Origin: Pseudomonas sediminis
GTDB lineage: Bacteria > Pseudomonadota > Gammaproteobacteria > Pseudomonadales > Pseudomonadaceae
Direction: 5' to 3'
Length of the DNA: 64,000 nucleotides
Assembly: GCF_002741105.1 (NCBI RefSeq)
Contig: NZ_NIQU01000002.1
Span: 1-64,000, forward strand
Positions within the stretch are counted from its first letter, which is position 1, and each line of letters starts with the position of its first letter. Position numbers and translations under genes: made by a program. Positions 1-9,719 of the stretch are shown here, one piece after another. Below the pieces are notes generated by a model. It saw only the letters and a list, made by a program, of their open reading frames with translations, was not told the DNA's origin and searched no databases.

Positions 1-19
1 ACCCTGTCGACCGGCGCGC

Positions 20-47
20 ATTCTACACGCCAGATCCAGTTTTGCAA
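20..47 (-). promoter_or_regulatory. stable-RNA-type promoter (proximal of two), reading out of the window
   Basis: On the minus strand the hexamers TTGCAA (47-42) and TAGAAT (25-20) are separated by 16 nt and followed by a GC-rich discriminator (GCGCGCC). AT-rich sequence lies upstream (48-110), as for an UP element. TAGAAT followed by GCGC is also seen at the tRNA-Val promoter in this window. The transcript runs leftwards past base 1, so the gene it drives is outside the window; an rRNA or tRNA operon is the best guess. Confidence 0.65.
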
Positions 48-117
48 GCCCTTCATTCAACTTAACTTATTGATTAACAAGAAGTTTTTGAAGCGCTTCA
101 TCGCTGAAGTGGCGCGC

Positions 118-145
118 ATTCTACATCCAGCAGAATGCGCGTCAA
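118..145 (-). promoter_or_regulatory. stable-RNA-type promoter (distal of two)
   Basis: Minus-strand TTGACG (145-140), 16-nt spacer, TAGAAT (123-118), then GCGCGCC. It has the same -10 and discriminator as the promoter at 20-47, 98 nt further downstream. An AT-rich stretch upstream (146-170) overlaps the very end of recD and could act as an UP element. Tandem promoters with GC-rich discriminators are typical of growth-rate-controlled rRNA operons. Confidence 0.7.
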
Positions 146-167
146 GCTTTAATTGCAGTTTTATTAC

Positions 168-2198
168 TCAAAGCGCTTCGAGCGCCTCACGCAGACCGCT
201 ACGACGTTCCACACGTCGCTGTACGGCCTGCTCGAAGATACCTGCTCGGCTTTCAATCAAGCTGAACCAGTGGCGGGCACGCGTGATACCCGTATACACC
301 AGCTCCTTGGTCAGCACTGGATTGAGACTATCAGGCAGAATCAGCGCGCAATGAGCGAACTCAGAGCCCTGCGACTTGTGCACGGTCATGGCAAACACGG
401 TCTCCACCGCGCTCAGACGACTCGGCAGGATATGGCGCAAGGCGCCGCTGCCATCATTGCGTGGGAATACCACCCGCAACACCTGGCGCGTGGGTGCGCC
501 CGGAACCTCTGGTGGCTCGGGTAAGCGCAGCGCGATGCCGATATCGCCATTCATCAATCCCAGGCTGTAGTCATTGCGCGTTACGAGCACAGGCCGACCT
601 TCATACCAGCCATGCGCCTGCTCAAGGAGTCCACGCCGGACCAACGCTTCAGCGATACGCTCGTTGAGCGCCTCCACGCCCCATGCACCTTTGCGAACCG
701 CACAAAGCAGCTGGAACTGATCGAATGCCGCCAGCACCTTACCGGCCCAACGATCCCAGGCTTGCGAATCAGCATCGGGAGCGGGACGCTCCATCTGCAT
801 CGTCCGCAAATAATGCGCATACCCCTGAGGACGAGGCTCACCACTGCCCTGCCCGTCTATTAAGAATCGCTCCAGCGCACGATCCTGCTCACCAGACAAA
901 CGCAATACATGCAGATCGTCCGCACCGGCTGCCAACGTCGCACGAGCCGTCTGCGCATCGCCCTGGTTCACTGCACGCGCCAGACGCCCGATACCCGAGC
1001 CACTGCCGAAGCGGCGTGAGTGACGCAGCATGACGATGTGCTGTGCCAGCGCCTTGTCCCCTACGACCAGCGCAGGATCTTCAAGCCGCTGCCCCGTCTG
1101 ATTTTCCAGCCAGGTGCGCGTCGCCTCGCTATAGCCACCGCTTTCCGCCTCTCGGCACAGATCGCCCAATACCGCACCAGCCTCGACGGACGCGAGCTGA
1201 TCCTTGTCGCCCAGCAGAATCAGACGCGCATGCGCCGGCAACGCGTCCAACAGGCTGGCCATCATTTCCAGGTCGATCATCGAGGCTTCGTCGACCACCA
1301 ACACGTCCAGCGGCAACGGATTGGCGGCATCGTGACGAAAATGACGACTGCCAGGACGGCTGCCCAGCAAGCGATGCAGTGTCGTCACCAACGTCGGAAT
1401 CTGCTCACGCACTCGCTCGTCCAGCGCCAGGGATTGCACTTGCGCACCGATGGATTCGGTCAGGCGCGCGGCAGCCTTGCCGGTGGGTGCAGCCAGGCTC
1501 AGGCGCAGCGGTTCACCAGTGGCCATGGCAGCTTCCTGCAACAATGCCAGCAAGCGCACCACCGTGGTCGTTTTGCCGGTTCCAGGCCCCCCGGTGATCA
1601 GCGTGAAGCGGCCTTGCGCGGCCATCGCACAAGCCAGCTTCTGCCAGTCGGTCTGGCGCTTGCCGTCCACCACCAGCGCATCAGGAAAGAGTGAAGCCAG
1701 GCGCATGGCCAAATCGGACGGCGCTGCGGCACTCGCCTGCAGACGCCGAGCGATGTTGCCGGCTACCTGTCGCTCATAGTTCCAGTAACGCCTCATATAT
1801 AGACAGGCGCCGCTGAGCACCAACGGCGCCCCCTCGGACTCCAGCAAGGCGCTGCCGGCACAGGCCGCCAGCCAGGACTCCAGGCTTAGCCCCGCCAGCA
1901 CTTGGGACGGCAGAATCATCGCCTCTTGCGCGTCATCACCTTCCGGCGGCAGGGACAGGGTGAAGTCCGGGTTGGCCAAGGTCGCCGCCAGATCCAGACA
2001 GACATGTCCCTGGCCCAATTGGTGACTGGCCAGTGCGGCGCCGAGCAGCAACAGGGGCGAAGCGTCTGGATCCAGTTCAGCGAACAACTGTGCCAACGCT
2101 CGATCCAGCTCACGTAGCCAGCCGCGCTCACTCCATATAGAAAGCAAGGCAAAGAGTTCGGCGCGATCACGCAGCGCCGGCGCAAGGGTCGTACTCAT
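168..2198 (-). CDS. recD: exodeoxyribonuclease V subunit alpha RecD
   Basis: This 676-residue protein is the 5'-3' helicase subunit of RecBCD, which processes double-strand breaks in the cytoplasm. A Walker A motif GGPGTGKTTT lies near residue 205, a Walker B-like VVDEASMID follows, and the C-terminal UvrD-like motif VFAMTVHKSQGSEF is intact. The start ATG overlaps the recB stop in an ATGA arrangement (2195-2198), so translation is coupled. It is the last gene of recC-recB-recD. The stop lies only about 20 nt from the -35 of the outgoing stable-RNA promoters, and no terminator is visible between. Confidence 0.97.
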   Translation of the reverse strand: MSTTLAPALRDRAELFALLSIWSERGWLRELDRALAQLFAELDPDASPLLLLGAALASHQLGQGHVCLDLAATLANPDFTLSLPPEGDDAQEAMILPSQVLAGLSLESWLAACAGSALLESEGAPLVLSGACLYMRRYWNYERQVAGNIARRLQASAAAPSDLAMRLASLFPDALVVDGKRQTDWQKLACAMAAQGRFTLITGGPGTGKTTTVVRLLALLQEAAMATGEPLRLSLAAPTGKAAARLTESIGAQVQSLALDERVREQIPTLVTTLHRLLGSRPGSRHFRHDAANPLPLDVLVVDEASMIDLEMMASLLDALPAHARLILLGDKDQLASVEAGAVLGDLCREAESGGYSEATRTWLENQTGQRLEDPALVVGDKALAQHIVMLRHSRRFGSGSGIGRLARAVNQGDAQTARATLAAGADDLHVLRLSGEQDRALERFLIDGQGSGEPRPQGYAHYLRTMQMERPAPDADSQAWDRWAGKVLAAFDQFQLLCAVRKGAWGVEALNERIAEALVRRGLLEQAHGWYEGRPVLVTRNDYSLGLMNGDIGIALRLPEPPEVPGAPTRQVLRVVFPRNDGSGALRHILPSRLSAVETVFAMTVHKSQGSEFAHCALILPDSLNPVLTKELVYTGITRARHWFSLIESRAGIFEQAVQRRVERRSGLREALEAL

Positions 2199-5100
2199 GC
2201 TGCGCCCTCCTCGGCTTCGCCCATGAACAGTGCGTCCAATCGCTCGATCAGCTCGCGCGGCGGCCGCGCCAGGTAGGCGCCCTGCTGCGGCGCACGCAGG
2301 AACAGGAAGAGCGCGCCCCCCACATGCTGGTCATAGTCGTAATCCGGCAGGCGCAGACGCAGTTGCCGGTGCAGCGCCAGCACATAGAGCACGTATTGCA
2401 GGTCATAGCGGTGGCTGGCGATGGCCACTTCCATCGCTTCACGGGTGTAGGCGCTATCGTCGCTACCGAGCCAGTTGGACTTGTAATCCGCCACGTAGTA
2501 ACGCCCCTGATGTTCGAATACCAGATCGATGAAACCTTTGAACATGCCGTTGAGGGTGTCAGCCCGCAGCGGCTGCCTGGCGATACCCGGCAACTCGCAC
2601 TGCTGCACCCACTGATCCAGCAGCCTGACATCGACCCCACGCGCTTCGAACCAGAACTCCAGCTCGGGCTGATATTGCGTCAGTTGCGCCAGCACCACGG
2701 CATCCGTGCCAGTCAGCGGCAGCGGTTGAGTCAGAAACGCCAGCAACCAGTCCAGCAGCGGGTCGATCCAGCTTTCCAGGCCGCGACGCTGGCAGCGCCG
2801 CGCCAGTGTTTCGCGAAGTTTCGGAGGATCCTGCGCCAGGATCGCGAAGCCTTCCTGCGCCGCCATTTCCATCAGACCGTGGAGGAAGGTGCCCGGGTTC
2901 GGCCCGCGCGGGAAGCGATGCAGCCCCTGGGCGTGTGCCGGCAGTGGCGCCAGGGCCAGCAAAGGATCTTCATCGTCGATGGCGTTCTGCATCGCCGGAC
3001 TGTCGGGCGCGGCGTCTTCATGGCGACTGACCTGGCTGGGCGCATCCTCGTCCAGGCGCAGCGCACTGTAGGAGGCGATCCACCAATGCTCAGCGGCACG
3101 TCGTACTGGCGTACGCCAATGCGGCTCGAACTGCTCATCTTCGATCATGCGATAGCGCTGCTCGCTGGCGGGCGGTACCGGCGCCACGGTGCTTTCCAGA
3201 CCAACAGCAAAGGGTGCGAGCCAGTTGGCGAGTTCGCCACTGGCGCCCAGCGATACGCCACCACCGAGCAGGTAGCCCAAGGCCGACTCATGCAGACGCG
3301 ACTTTTTGCCGTTACCGATCTTCAGATCTGCCACGCCCAGCCAGCAGGCATGGCGGGCACGGGTCAGCGCCACGTAAAGCAGGCGCAAATCTTCACCCAG
3401 ACGCTCACGCTCGGCGCGTTCCAGGCTGTCTTCATCGGCCTTGAGCACCAGTCGGCGGCGCTCGCCGTCGTGGATCTGCAGCGGCTTCTTGTCATCCACC
3501 GGGCGGAATGCACAGATGAATGGCAGGAAAACCAGGGGATACTCCAGCCCCTTGGATTTGTGGATGGTCACCACGCGCACCAGTGCTTCGTCACTCTCCA
3601 GACGCAGCACCTGCTCATCGGCAGCCTGCACCTCGCCAGCCAGCAGCTCGCTCAAGTGCCGAATCAGCGCCAGCTCGCCATCGAGTTCGGCGGCGGCCTG
3701 CTGCAGCAGTTCCGCCAGATGCAACAGATTGGTCAGCACTCGCTCGCCATAGTCACGCCCCATCAGCCGTTGCGGCAGCTCGAAGTCCTGTAGCAACTGA
3801 CGCAGCATCGGCAGTACGCCCTGGCGCTGCCAGCGCTGACGGTAGTCGCGGAACTGCATGACGCGGCGCTCCCAGGTGCGCTCGTCGAGATTGAGCTGCT
3901 CCAGCTCACTCAATGCCAGCCCCAACGTCGCGCTGGCCAGCGCTGCGCGTAGCGGCCGATCCTGATCCGGCTCGGCACAGGCGCGCAACCACAGCAACAG
4001 GTCGCGTGCTTCCTGGGCGGCGAACACCGAGTCCTTGTCGGAGAGGTAGACGCTGCGCACGCCACGAGCCGACAGCTCGCCGCGAATGGCCTGTGCCTCG
4101 TTGAAGTCGCGCACCAGCACCGCGATGTCGCTGGGTCGCAGAGCACTGAGCGCACCATCCTTGCTAAAGCCGGCCTGCCCGCGCTGGCCCAGATCCAGCA
4201 GACGCACGATCTCGCTGGCTGCACCCGCCGCCAAGGCATCCAGATAGGCGCCTTTGGCAACCGGCTCGTCGCTCTCCAATTGCCACACCGTCAGGGCTGG
4301 TTGCGCCTGGCCGTCGACACTCCATACTTCGCGTCGACCTTGCGCGCCCACCTCGATAAAAGGCAGATCATCGCGCAGCAGAAACGCACCCTCACCGCCC
4401 TCGCGCTGTTCAGCCCGCAGGAAAACGCCATTAACGGCATCGACCATGGCCTGACTGGAGCGGAAGTTCTTTTCCAGATTGTAATGCCGACCGAACGTGG
4501 CCCGGCGCGCGCGCAGGTAGGTGTGAATGTCGGCGCCACGGAAGGAATAGATGGCCTGCTTGGGGTCACCGATCATGAACAGGCCGCAGTCGTCGCGATT
4601 GGCTTCGACCTCGTAGAGCGTATCGAAGATGCGGTACTGCAGCGGGTCGGTGTCCTGGAATTCATCGATCATTGCCACCGGGAACTGGCGGCGGATCACC
4701 TCGGCCAGGCGCGGGCCATTGCTGCCTTGCAGGGCAGCGTCCAAACGCACGAGCATGTCGTCGAAGCCCATCTCCGCGCGCTGGCGTTTCTCCCAGTCGA
4801 AGCGCTGGCGAACCCAGGCTGCAGCGTGGCGCAAAGCCGCCTCAGCGGGATCAGGCAACGCATCGAGTTGCGCCTTGAGTACAGCCATGGCATCCAGCGC
4901 GGGATGATCAGGCGCCTCGCCCTTCCAGGCTTCGGCCAGGCCGTCGGGGGTCAGGCGAGTGAAGCCTGTGCCCAGGTCGAGACGCGACTCTTCGCCACCA
5001 GCCCACTCACGCAACTTGGCCAGCCAGGGGTTGTAGAAGCGCGCCTGGATTTTCTTGCCGTCCACTTGCTTGGCCGCCACAGCTGCATCCAGCAACAGCT

Positions 5101-5824
5101 GCAGCTCCTCTGCCCAGGCCAGCCAAGGCGACTTGAGCTCGACCAGCGCCTGATCACGCTGCTGCAGCGCGTGATCGAGCAACTCGCCCAACGACTGCGC
5201 CGTCCCCTCACTCTCCTCGCCCAGCAAGGGACGCAACCTGACGCCAAGACCATCCGGCGTCCCCCAGACGCTTGCCACCCATTGCAGCGCGACGCCCTGC
5301 AGCGGATAGCAGTTCTGCCTCCAATAGTCGCGCACCACCTCGGCCAACAGTTCACTGTGGTCAGTCTCCAGGGTCTGACTGAACAGGCTGCCGCTGTCGA
5401 AGGCATGCTCACGCAGCATGCGCTGACACCAGCCGTGAATGGTGGACACGGCGGCCTCGTCCATCCACTGCGCTGCCAACTCCAGGCGGCGGGCGCACTC
5501 GTCCCACTGCGTCTGGGCGAAATCACCACGTAGCTCACGCAGCAGGTCATCGCCCTGGGCATCACCGCGAAATACGGTCGCGGCCTCGACTAGACGCGCA
5601 CGAATTCGATCGCGCAGTTCGCGAGTGGCCGCATCGGTGAAGGTCACCACCAGAATCTGCGGCGGTAGCAGCGCCTCGCGGAACGCGGCGTCGCCGCCAT
5701 GGCCTAGAATAAGCCGCAGGTAGAGCGCGGAAATGGTAAAGGTCTTGCCTGTACCAGCGCTGGCCTCGATCAAGCGGCTGCCGTGCAGGGGAAACGTCAG
5801 GGCCAGTGGGCGCTGTTGGCTCAT
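2195..5824 (-). CDS. recB: exodeoxyribonuclease V subunit beta RecB
   Basis: RecB (1209 residues) is the 3'-5' helicase and nuclease subunit of RecBCD. The Walker A motif SAGTGKTF is at about residues 22-29, the DEFQDTDP motif follows near 390, and the C-terminal nuclease domain shows GFIDLVF and the catalytic VADYKSN. The reading frame is open upstream to 5890, but the start at 5824 (MSQQRPL) is preferred: it overlaps the recC stop as ATGA and puts Walker A at the normal distance. The 3' end overlaps recD by 4 nt. Confidence 0.97.
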   Translation of the reverse strand: MSQQRPLALTFPLHGSRLIEASAGTGKTFTISALYLRLILGHGGDAAFREALLPPQILVVTFTDAATRELRDRIRARLVEAATVFRGDAQGDDLLRELRGDFAQTQWDECARRLELAAQWMDEAAVSTIHGWCQRMLREHAFDSGSLFSQTLETDHSELLAEVVRDYWRQNCYPLQGVALQWVASVWGTPDGLGVRLRPLLGEESEGTAQSLGELLDHALQQRDQALVELKSPWLAWAEELQLLLDAAVAAKQVDGKKIQARFYNPWLAKLREWAGGEESRLDLGTGFTRLTPDGLAEAWKGEAPDHPALDAMAVLKAQLDALPDPAEAALRHAAAWVRQRFDWEKRQRAEMGFDDMLVRLDAALQGSNGPRLAEVIRRQFPVAMIDEFQDTDPLQYRIFDTLYEVEANRDDCGLFMIGDPKQAIYSFRGADIHTYLRARRATFGRHYNLEKNFRSSQAMVDAVNGVFLRAEQREGGEGAFLLRDDLPFIEVGAQGRREVWSVDGQAQPALTVWQLESDEPVAKGAYLDALAAGAASEIVRLLDLGQRGQAGFSKDGALSALRPSDIAVLVRDFNEAQAIRGELSARGVRSVYLSDKDSVFAAQEARDLLLWLRACAEPDQDRPLRAALASATLGLALSELEQLNLDERTWERRVMQFRDYRQRWQRQGVLPMLRQLLQDFELPQRLMGRDYGERVLTNLLHLAELLQQAAAELDGELALIRHLSELLAGEVQAADEQVLRLESDEALVRVVTIHKSKGLEYPLVFLPFICAFRPVDDKKPLQIHDGERRRLVLKADEDSLERAERERLGEDLRLLYVALTRARHACWLGVADLKIGNGKKSRLHESALGYLLGGGVSLGASGELANWLAPFAVGLESTVAPVPPASEQRYRMIEDEQFEPHWRTPVRRAAEHWWIASYSALRLDEDAPSQVSRHEDAAPDSPAMQNAIDDEDPLLALAPLPAHAQGLHRFPRGPNPGTFLHGLMEMAAQEGFAILAQDPPKLRETLARRCQRRGLESWIDPLLDWLLAFLTQPLPLTGTDAVVLAQLTQYQPELEFWFEARGVDVRLLDQWVQQCELPGIARQPLRADTLNGMFKGFIDLVFEHQGRYYVADYKSNWLGSDDSAYTREAMEVAIASHRYDLQYVLYVLALHRQLRLRLPDYDYDQHVGGALFLFLRAPQQGAYLARPPRELIERLDALFMGEAEEGAA

Positions 5825-8800
5825 GCTGCGCCCTCCTCGAGCGCCTGGGGATGACTGTCGAGCAAAGGCAGGTAGAGCTGCTCGCTCCATGCCGGAAACT
5901 GACCATCGTCGGTAAGCGCGGCGTAATCCGGGAACTGCCTGGCCAGACTGGCGCTGCCCTGAACTTCACCTGTGAGGTTGTAGCCGCCCTCGTAGACACT
6001 GCGGGCCTTGTCCTCGTTGTTGTCCTGCAACCAGGCCAACGAGGTTTTCAGGGCGACCGGCAGAGGTGCCTGCATGCCGGCGCTCCAGGCTTGCAGCCAA
6101 GTGCTCAGCACACCGGCTGCCTGCTCAGCAGGTAGGGGCTCGAACGCCAAGCTGCGATCCTCGCCGACCAGCAAGGTGGTCAGCGGTACACCGCAGGCCG
6201 ACGCGATGACATGCAGCGCATAGGGGCGCAGAAGGCGATGCCATTTCCAACTCTTGTCCTTGTGCAGTGCGCCCGGCAGCAGCTCCAGGCGCGCCAGGCT
6301 GCCATCGGCCCTCTGTCGCAGCCCGGCGAGCCAGCCATCGAGCTCAACACCGGCTGCACTGAAGAGCAGACGCTGTGGCGACTCGACCGGGGTCGGCCAG
6401 CACAGGCAGAGCCCCTGATAACGCCGCAACTGCGCCGGCAGCGGCTCCAGCAAGGCGTTTCGATACTGTTCGCCAAAACCAGCCAGCGGCAGGACACCAC
6501 TGCGTTGCAGGCGATCAGCTGCCGCCCTCAGCGCATCGTCGTGGTCCCCGTCGCCTGCTACCGCCGCCTTGAGCAAGGTTTCCTGCAACTGGTAACGCTG
6601 CAGACCGTCGAGGGCGAACGGCTCGCTGTCGAGCTGCGCCTGCTCTTGTTCATCGAGAAACACCTTGAGGCGGCGGGTGAAAAAACACTTCACCGGGTCA
6701 CGCAGGAACGACTGCAACAGTTCGGGCCTGAGCTGTTGCCCCTCTTCCCAGGCCGGCAGGGAGGTAGCGCTCTCGCGCGCCGAGGCCTGGTCATGTAGTT
6801 CCGCCCACTCGTGGGCATAACTGAACAGTTGCGCCTCGCCATCGAAGTAACGGCGGCTGAAAGGCTGCAAGGGATGCTCGGTGGTCAGGCCATGCAGAAC
6901 GTCGCAGCCATCGGCCAGCGTCCAGGCACTACCAAGATGGTCGCGCAACTGACCGACCAACACGGAAGGCGGACGCTCGCTGTTATCACGAATGCTGCGC
7001 CCTACCCAACTGATGTAGAGACGATCACGCGCTGCCAGCAGTGCTTCAAGCAGCAGGTAGCGGTCATCTTCGCGGCGCGAGCGGTCACCGGGGCGGTAAT
7101 CACCAGCCATCAGGTCGAAATCCAGCGGCGCCTGACTGCGCGGATAGTCGCCATCGTTCATGCCCAGCAGGCAGACCTGACGGAACGGAATCGCACGCAT
7201 CGGCATCAGGGTGCAGAAATTAACCGCCCCGGCGAGAAAGCGCTGACTCAGCCGCCCCTGATCGAGCCCGCCGAGCCAGGCTTCGCGCACCACTGGCAGA
7301 GTCAGCGCTTCGTCCAGCGTCGCAGCCTCACACAGCTCCAGCCAGGCATCCAGCGCATCGAGCAACTGAGTCGTGAGCACGTCTTCGCGGTCGTTTTGTG
7401 GCAGGAAGAAATCGTCGAGCACGCTGCGCAAGCGTTCGCCCCACTGCCCCGGCGTGGCCGGCTCACGCATTTGTTGCAGGTGGCGGTCGAGGCTTTCCAA
7501 CAGCCGCGTTACCGGGCCGATCAACGCAGCATCGAGCCCGCCGATCTCGTCGTAAGGTTCAATACCGGCAAAGGCGTCGGCCGAGCCCACTGCGTAGCCC
7601 AGCAGCATGCGCCGCAAGCCGAAACGCCAGGTGTTCTGCTCCAGGTTCTCACCCAGGCCCAGCGATTGCCGCTGAGTCGCGTCCAGCCCCCAGCGCACAC
7701 CGGCACCCTCCAGCCAGCGGCGCAGCGTCGGCAGCTGATCCTCGGCGATGGCGAAGCGTTGACGCAACGCGGCGACATCCAGCAGATCAAGAATCTCGCT
7801 GACGCTGAAGCGGCTGTCCGGCAGACGCAGCAAATGCTCCAGCGCGATGATCATTGGCTCCTTACCGCGCAGCCCCTGGTCGGCCAGGGTGAAGGGAATG
7901 AAGCGCGGGTCGTCGCTGGCGAACTGGCCGAACACGGCCTGGATATGCGGTGCGTAGGCATTGACGTCCGGCACCATGACGATCACGTCGCGCGGCCTTA
8001 GCGTGGCGTCCTCGCTGAAACTGGCCAGCAACTGATCGTGGAGAATTTCCACTTCGCGCTGAGCACTGTGGGCGATGTGAAAACGCAACGAATGATCACG
8101 TTTCGGGTCGACCGGCGGCCAGGTGCTACGCGTTTCCGCCAGCGGACGCAGGTCGAGGATGTCGTTCTGCAACTGGCCAAGCAGGCAGCTCTCACTGGCC
8201 GGGCTGAACAGGTCGATGCGTTCGAACTGCTCACGGTAACGCTGCGGCTCGTCGTACTGATCCAGCAGGTTGATGTAGTCACGCCCCTGCTTGCCCCAGG
8301 CAGCGAGCAGCGGCTGCCCGTGCTGGTGCATGTCCTCCTTCTCGAACAGACCGATCTGGGCGCTTGGTTTGCCCTTGCGCTGCTGACGGCGGTATTCGTG
8401 GCGCAGCAGATCCTTGTCTTCGACGATATCGCCCCAGTGGTGCTGACAGGGGTTGTGCACGTAGAGCATGACCTGGCTGAAACGCGCCATGGCCGCCAGC
8501 GCTTCCAGCACCTGGGCCGGCAATGAGGAAATACCGAAAACGGTGATGCGCCGGGGCAGTCCGGACGGCGCTGCATCCAGTTCGCCCATTCGAGCGACGA
8601 AACGCGGATGCACGCCGGCGCGGCTCTCGGCCAGATGCTGCTCGCCAACGTCCGCGAGCAAGGCGCGCCACAGCGCGGGTTGCCAACGGGAGTCGCCCTC
8701 CAGCACCCTTTCGCCGCCGCGCGAGGTGCGCAGGCGATCCTGCCCCGCCGCCCAGTCAGCCAGCCAGTCGGCGCGGTAGACCTGGTACTGGTCGAACAGA

Positions 8801-9234
8801 TCGGCCAGGCGCTCGGCCAGTTGGTGGCGCTTGCGCAGATCCTGGTCATCGGCGAGAAAGCGGCGCAAGGGCGCAAACGCCTCCTCGGCCAGCAGGCCCG
8901 GCAACAGGCGCATCAGGCGCCAGGTCAGCGGCGCCTTATCCAGGGGCGACTGCTGTGGAATCGCGTCCTTGCCTAAGACGTTGCGGTACGCCTGCCAGAG
9001 AAAACGCGCCGGCAGGTCAACGTCCAGCGCCGCCGCGATGCCACAGCCGTCACGCTCGGCCAACGCCAGCTTGAGCCACTGGGCGATGCCGTTGCTCTGC
9101 ACCAGCAGTACCTCATTCTCCAGCGGCCGCAATGGATAGCGCCGCATCCACTGCACCGCCAGCGCACGCAGCTCTTCGAGGTGATTGCCGTGAATGACGA
9201 TAAGGCCGGGGGACAGCTCCGGGCTGGCGGGCAT
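5821..9234 (-). CDS. recC: exodeoxyribonuclease V subunit gamma RecC
   Basis: RecC (1137 residues) is the Chi-recognition and scaffold subunit of RecBCD. The N-terminus IVIHGNHLEEL and the motif EVLLVQSNGIAQWLK are characteristic of the family. The frame is open to 9300, but the ATG at 9234 (MPASPEL) has the ribosome binding site AGGAGT about 7 nt upstream and a normal N-terminus. It is the first gene of recC-recB-recD, and its stop overlaps the recB start by 4 nt. Confidence 0.97.
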   Translation of the reverse strand: MPASPELSPGLIVIHGNHLEELRALAVQWMRRYPLRPLENEVLLVQSNGIAQWLKLALAERDGCGIAAALDVDLPARFLWQAYRNVLGKDAIPQQSPLDKAPLTWRLMRLLPGLLAEEAFAPLRRFLADDQDLRKRHQLAERLADLFDQYQVYRADWLADWAAGQDRLRTSRGGERVLEGDSRWQPALWRALLADVGEQHLAESRAGVHPRFVARMGELDAAPSGLPRRITVFGISSLPAQVLEALAAMARFSQVMLYVHNPCQHHWGDIVEDKDLLRHEYRRQQRKGKPSAQIGLFEKEDMHQHGQPLLAAWGKQGRDYINLLDQYDEPQRYREQFERIDLFSPASESCLLGQLQNDILDLRPLAETRSTWPPVDPKRDHSLRFHIAHSAQREVEILHDQLLASFSEDATLRPRDVIVMVPDVNAYAPHIQAVFGQFASDDPRFIPFTLADQGLRGKEPMIIALEHLLRLPDSRFSVSEILDLLDVAALRQRFAIAEDQLPTLRRWLEGAGVRWGLDATQRQSLGLGENLEQNTWRFGLRRMLLGYAVGSADAFAGIEPYDEIGGLDAALIGPVTRLLESLDRHLQQMREPATPGQWGERLRSVLDDFFLPQNDREDVLTTQLLDALDAWLELCEAATLDEALTLPVVREAWLGGLDQGRLSQRFLAGAVNFCTLMPMRAIPFRQVCLLGMNDGDYPRSQAPLDFDLMAGDYRPGDRSRREDDRYLLLEALLAARDRLYISWVGRSIRDNSERPPSVLVGQLRDHLGSAWTLADGCDVLHGLTTEHPLQPFSRRYFDGEAQLFSYAHEWAELHDQASARESATSLPAWEEGQQLRPELLQSFLRDPVKCFFTRRLKVFLDEQEQAQLDSEPFALDGLQRYQLQETLLKAAVAGDGDHDDALRAAADRLQRSGVLPLAGFGEQYRNALLEPLPAQLRRYQGLCLCWPTPVESPQRLLFSAAGVELDGWLAGLRQRADGSLARLELLPGALHKDKSWKWHRLLRPYALHVIASACGVPLTTLLVGEDRSLAFEPLPAEQAAGVLSTWLQAWSAGMQAPLPVALKTSLAWLQDNNEDKARSVYEGGYNLTGEVQGSASLARQFPDYAALTDDGQFPAWSEQLYLPLLDSHPQALEEGAA

Positions 9235-9341
9235 CGACTGACTCCTGTCGAAAATCGAAGCGCAAGTTTGCCAGCATTTGACGACAAGGTGCGTCATCAA
9301 CGGCTATGTCACAAGCGACCTGAAGCATTTGAGAGCGATCC

Positions 9342-9372
9342 AAAACGAAAAGGCCGGTCAACGACCGGCCTT
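9342..9372 (-). terminator. rho-independent terminator of comEA-like gene
   Basis: A perfect 10-bp stem, AAGGCCGGTC/GACCGGCCTT, with a 3-nt loop (9350-9372). On the minus strand it is followed by a T-rich tract (TTTCGTTTTG). It lies 24 nt after the stop of the helix-hairpin-helix gene. Confidence 0.85.
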
Positions 9373-9395
9373 GGTGGTAACGACAGCTACAGGCG

Positions 9396-9719
9396 TCAAT
9401 CAACCATGAGTTTGTCGCGATTCTTATCCAGAGTCGCCTCACCGATACCTTTGACCTCAAGCAACTCGTCAACCGAAGCGAAGTTACCGTGAGCCTCACG
9501 ATAAGCCACGATTGCCTGCGCCTTGGTTGCTCCGATACCCGCCAACTCGCGCTGGAGAGTCTCGGCATCAGCGGTATTCAGATTAACGGTGACCGCCTGG
9601 GCAACCTGCACAGAGGCCGACTTGGCTGGTTCGGTCTTCGAGGTTTCTACTGCCGAAGCAGCGAGGGAGAGGGAGGTGAGAACGGCGAATAGCACGGAGG
9701 AAAGGTAGATTTTCATCAT
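9396..9719 (-). CDS. ComEA-family helix-hairpin-helix DNA-binding protein
   Basis: A 107-residue exported protein: an N-terminal signal peptide (MMKIYLSSVLFAVLTSLSLA) is followed by a short linker and a ComEA-type double helix-hairpin-helix domain. Typical motifs are NLNTADAETL, LAGIGATKAQAIVAYR and LLEVKGIGEATLDK. Family members bind DNA non-specifically; in Gram-negatives they are periplasmic and some support DNA uptake. A ribosome binding site AAGGAA lies 7 nt before the ATG. It has its own terminator and is transcribed alone. Confidence 0.9.
   Translation of the reverse strand: MMKIYLSSVLFAVLTSLSLAASAVETSKTEPAKSASVQVAQAVTVNLNTADAETLQRELAGIGATKAQAIVAYREAHGNFASVDELLEVKGIGEATLDKNRDKLMVD

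Noticed and set aside
2324..5533. Long plus-strand frames opposite recB
   Set aside because: Shadows of recB; no domain or start signal.
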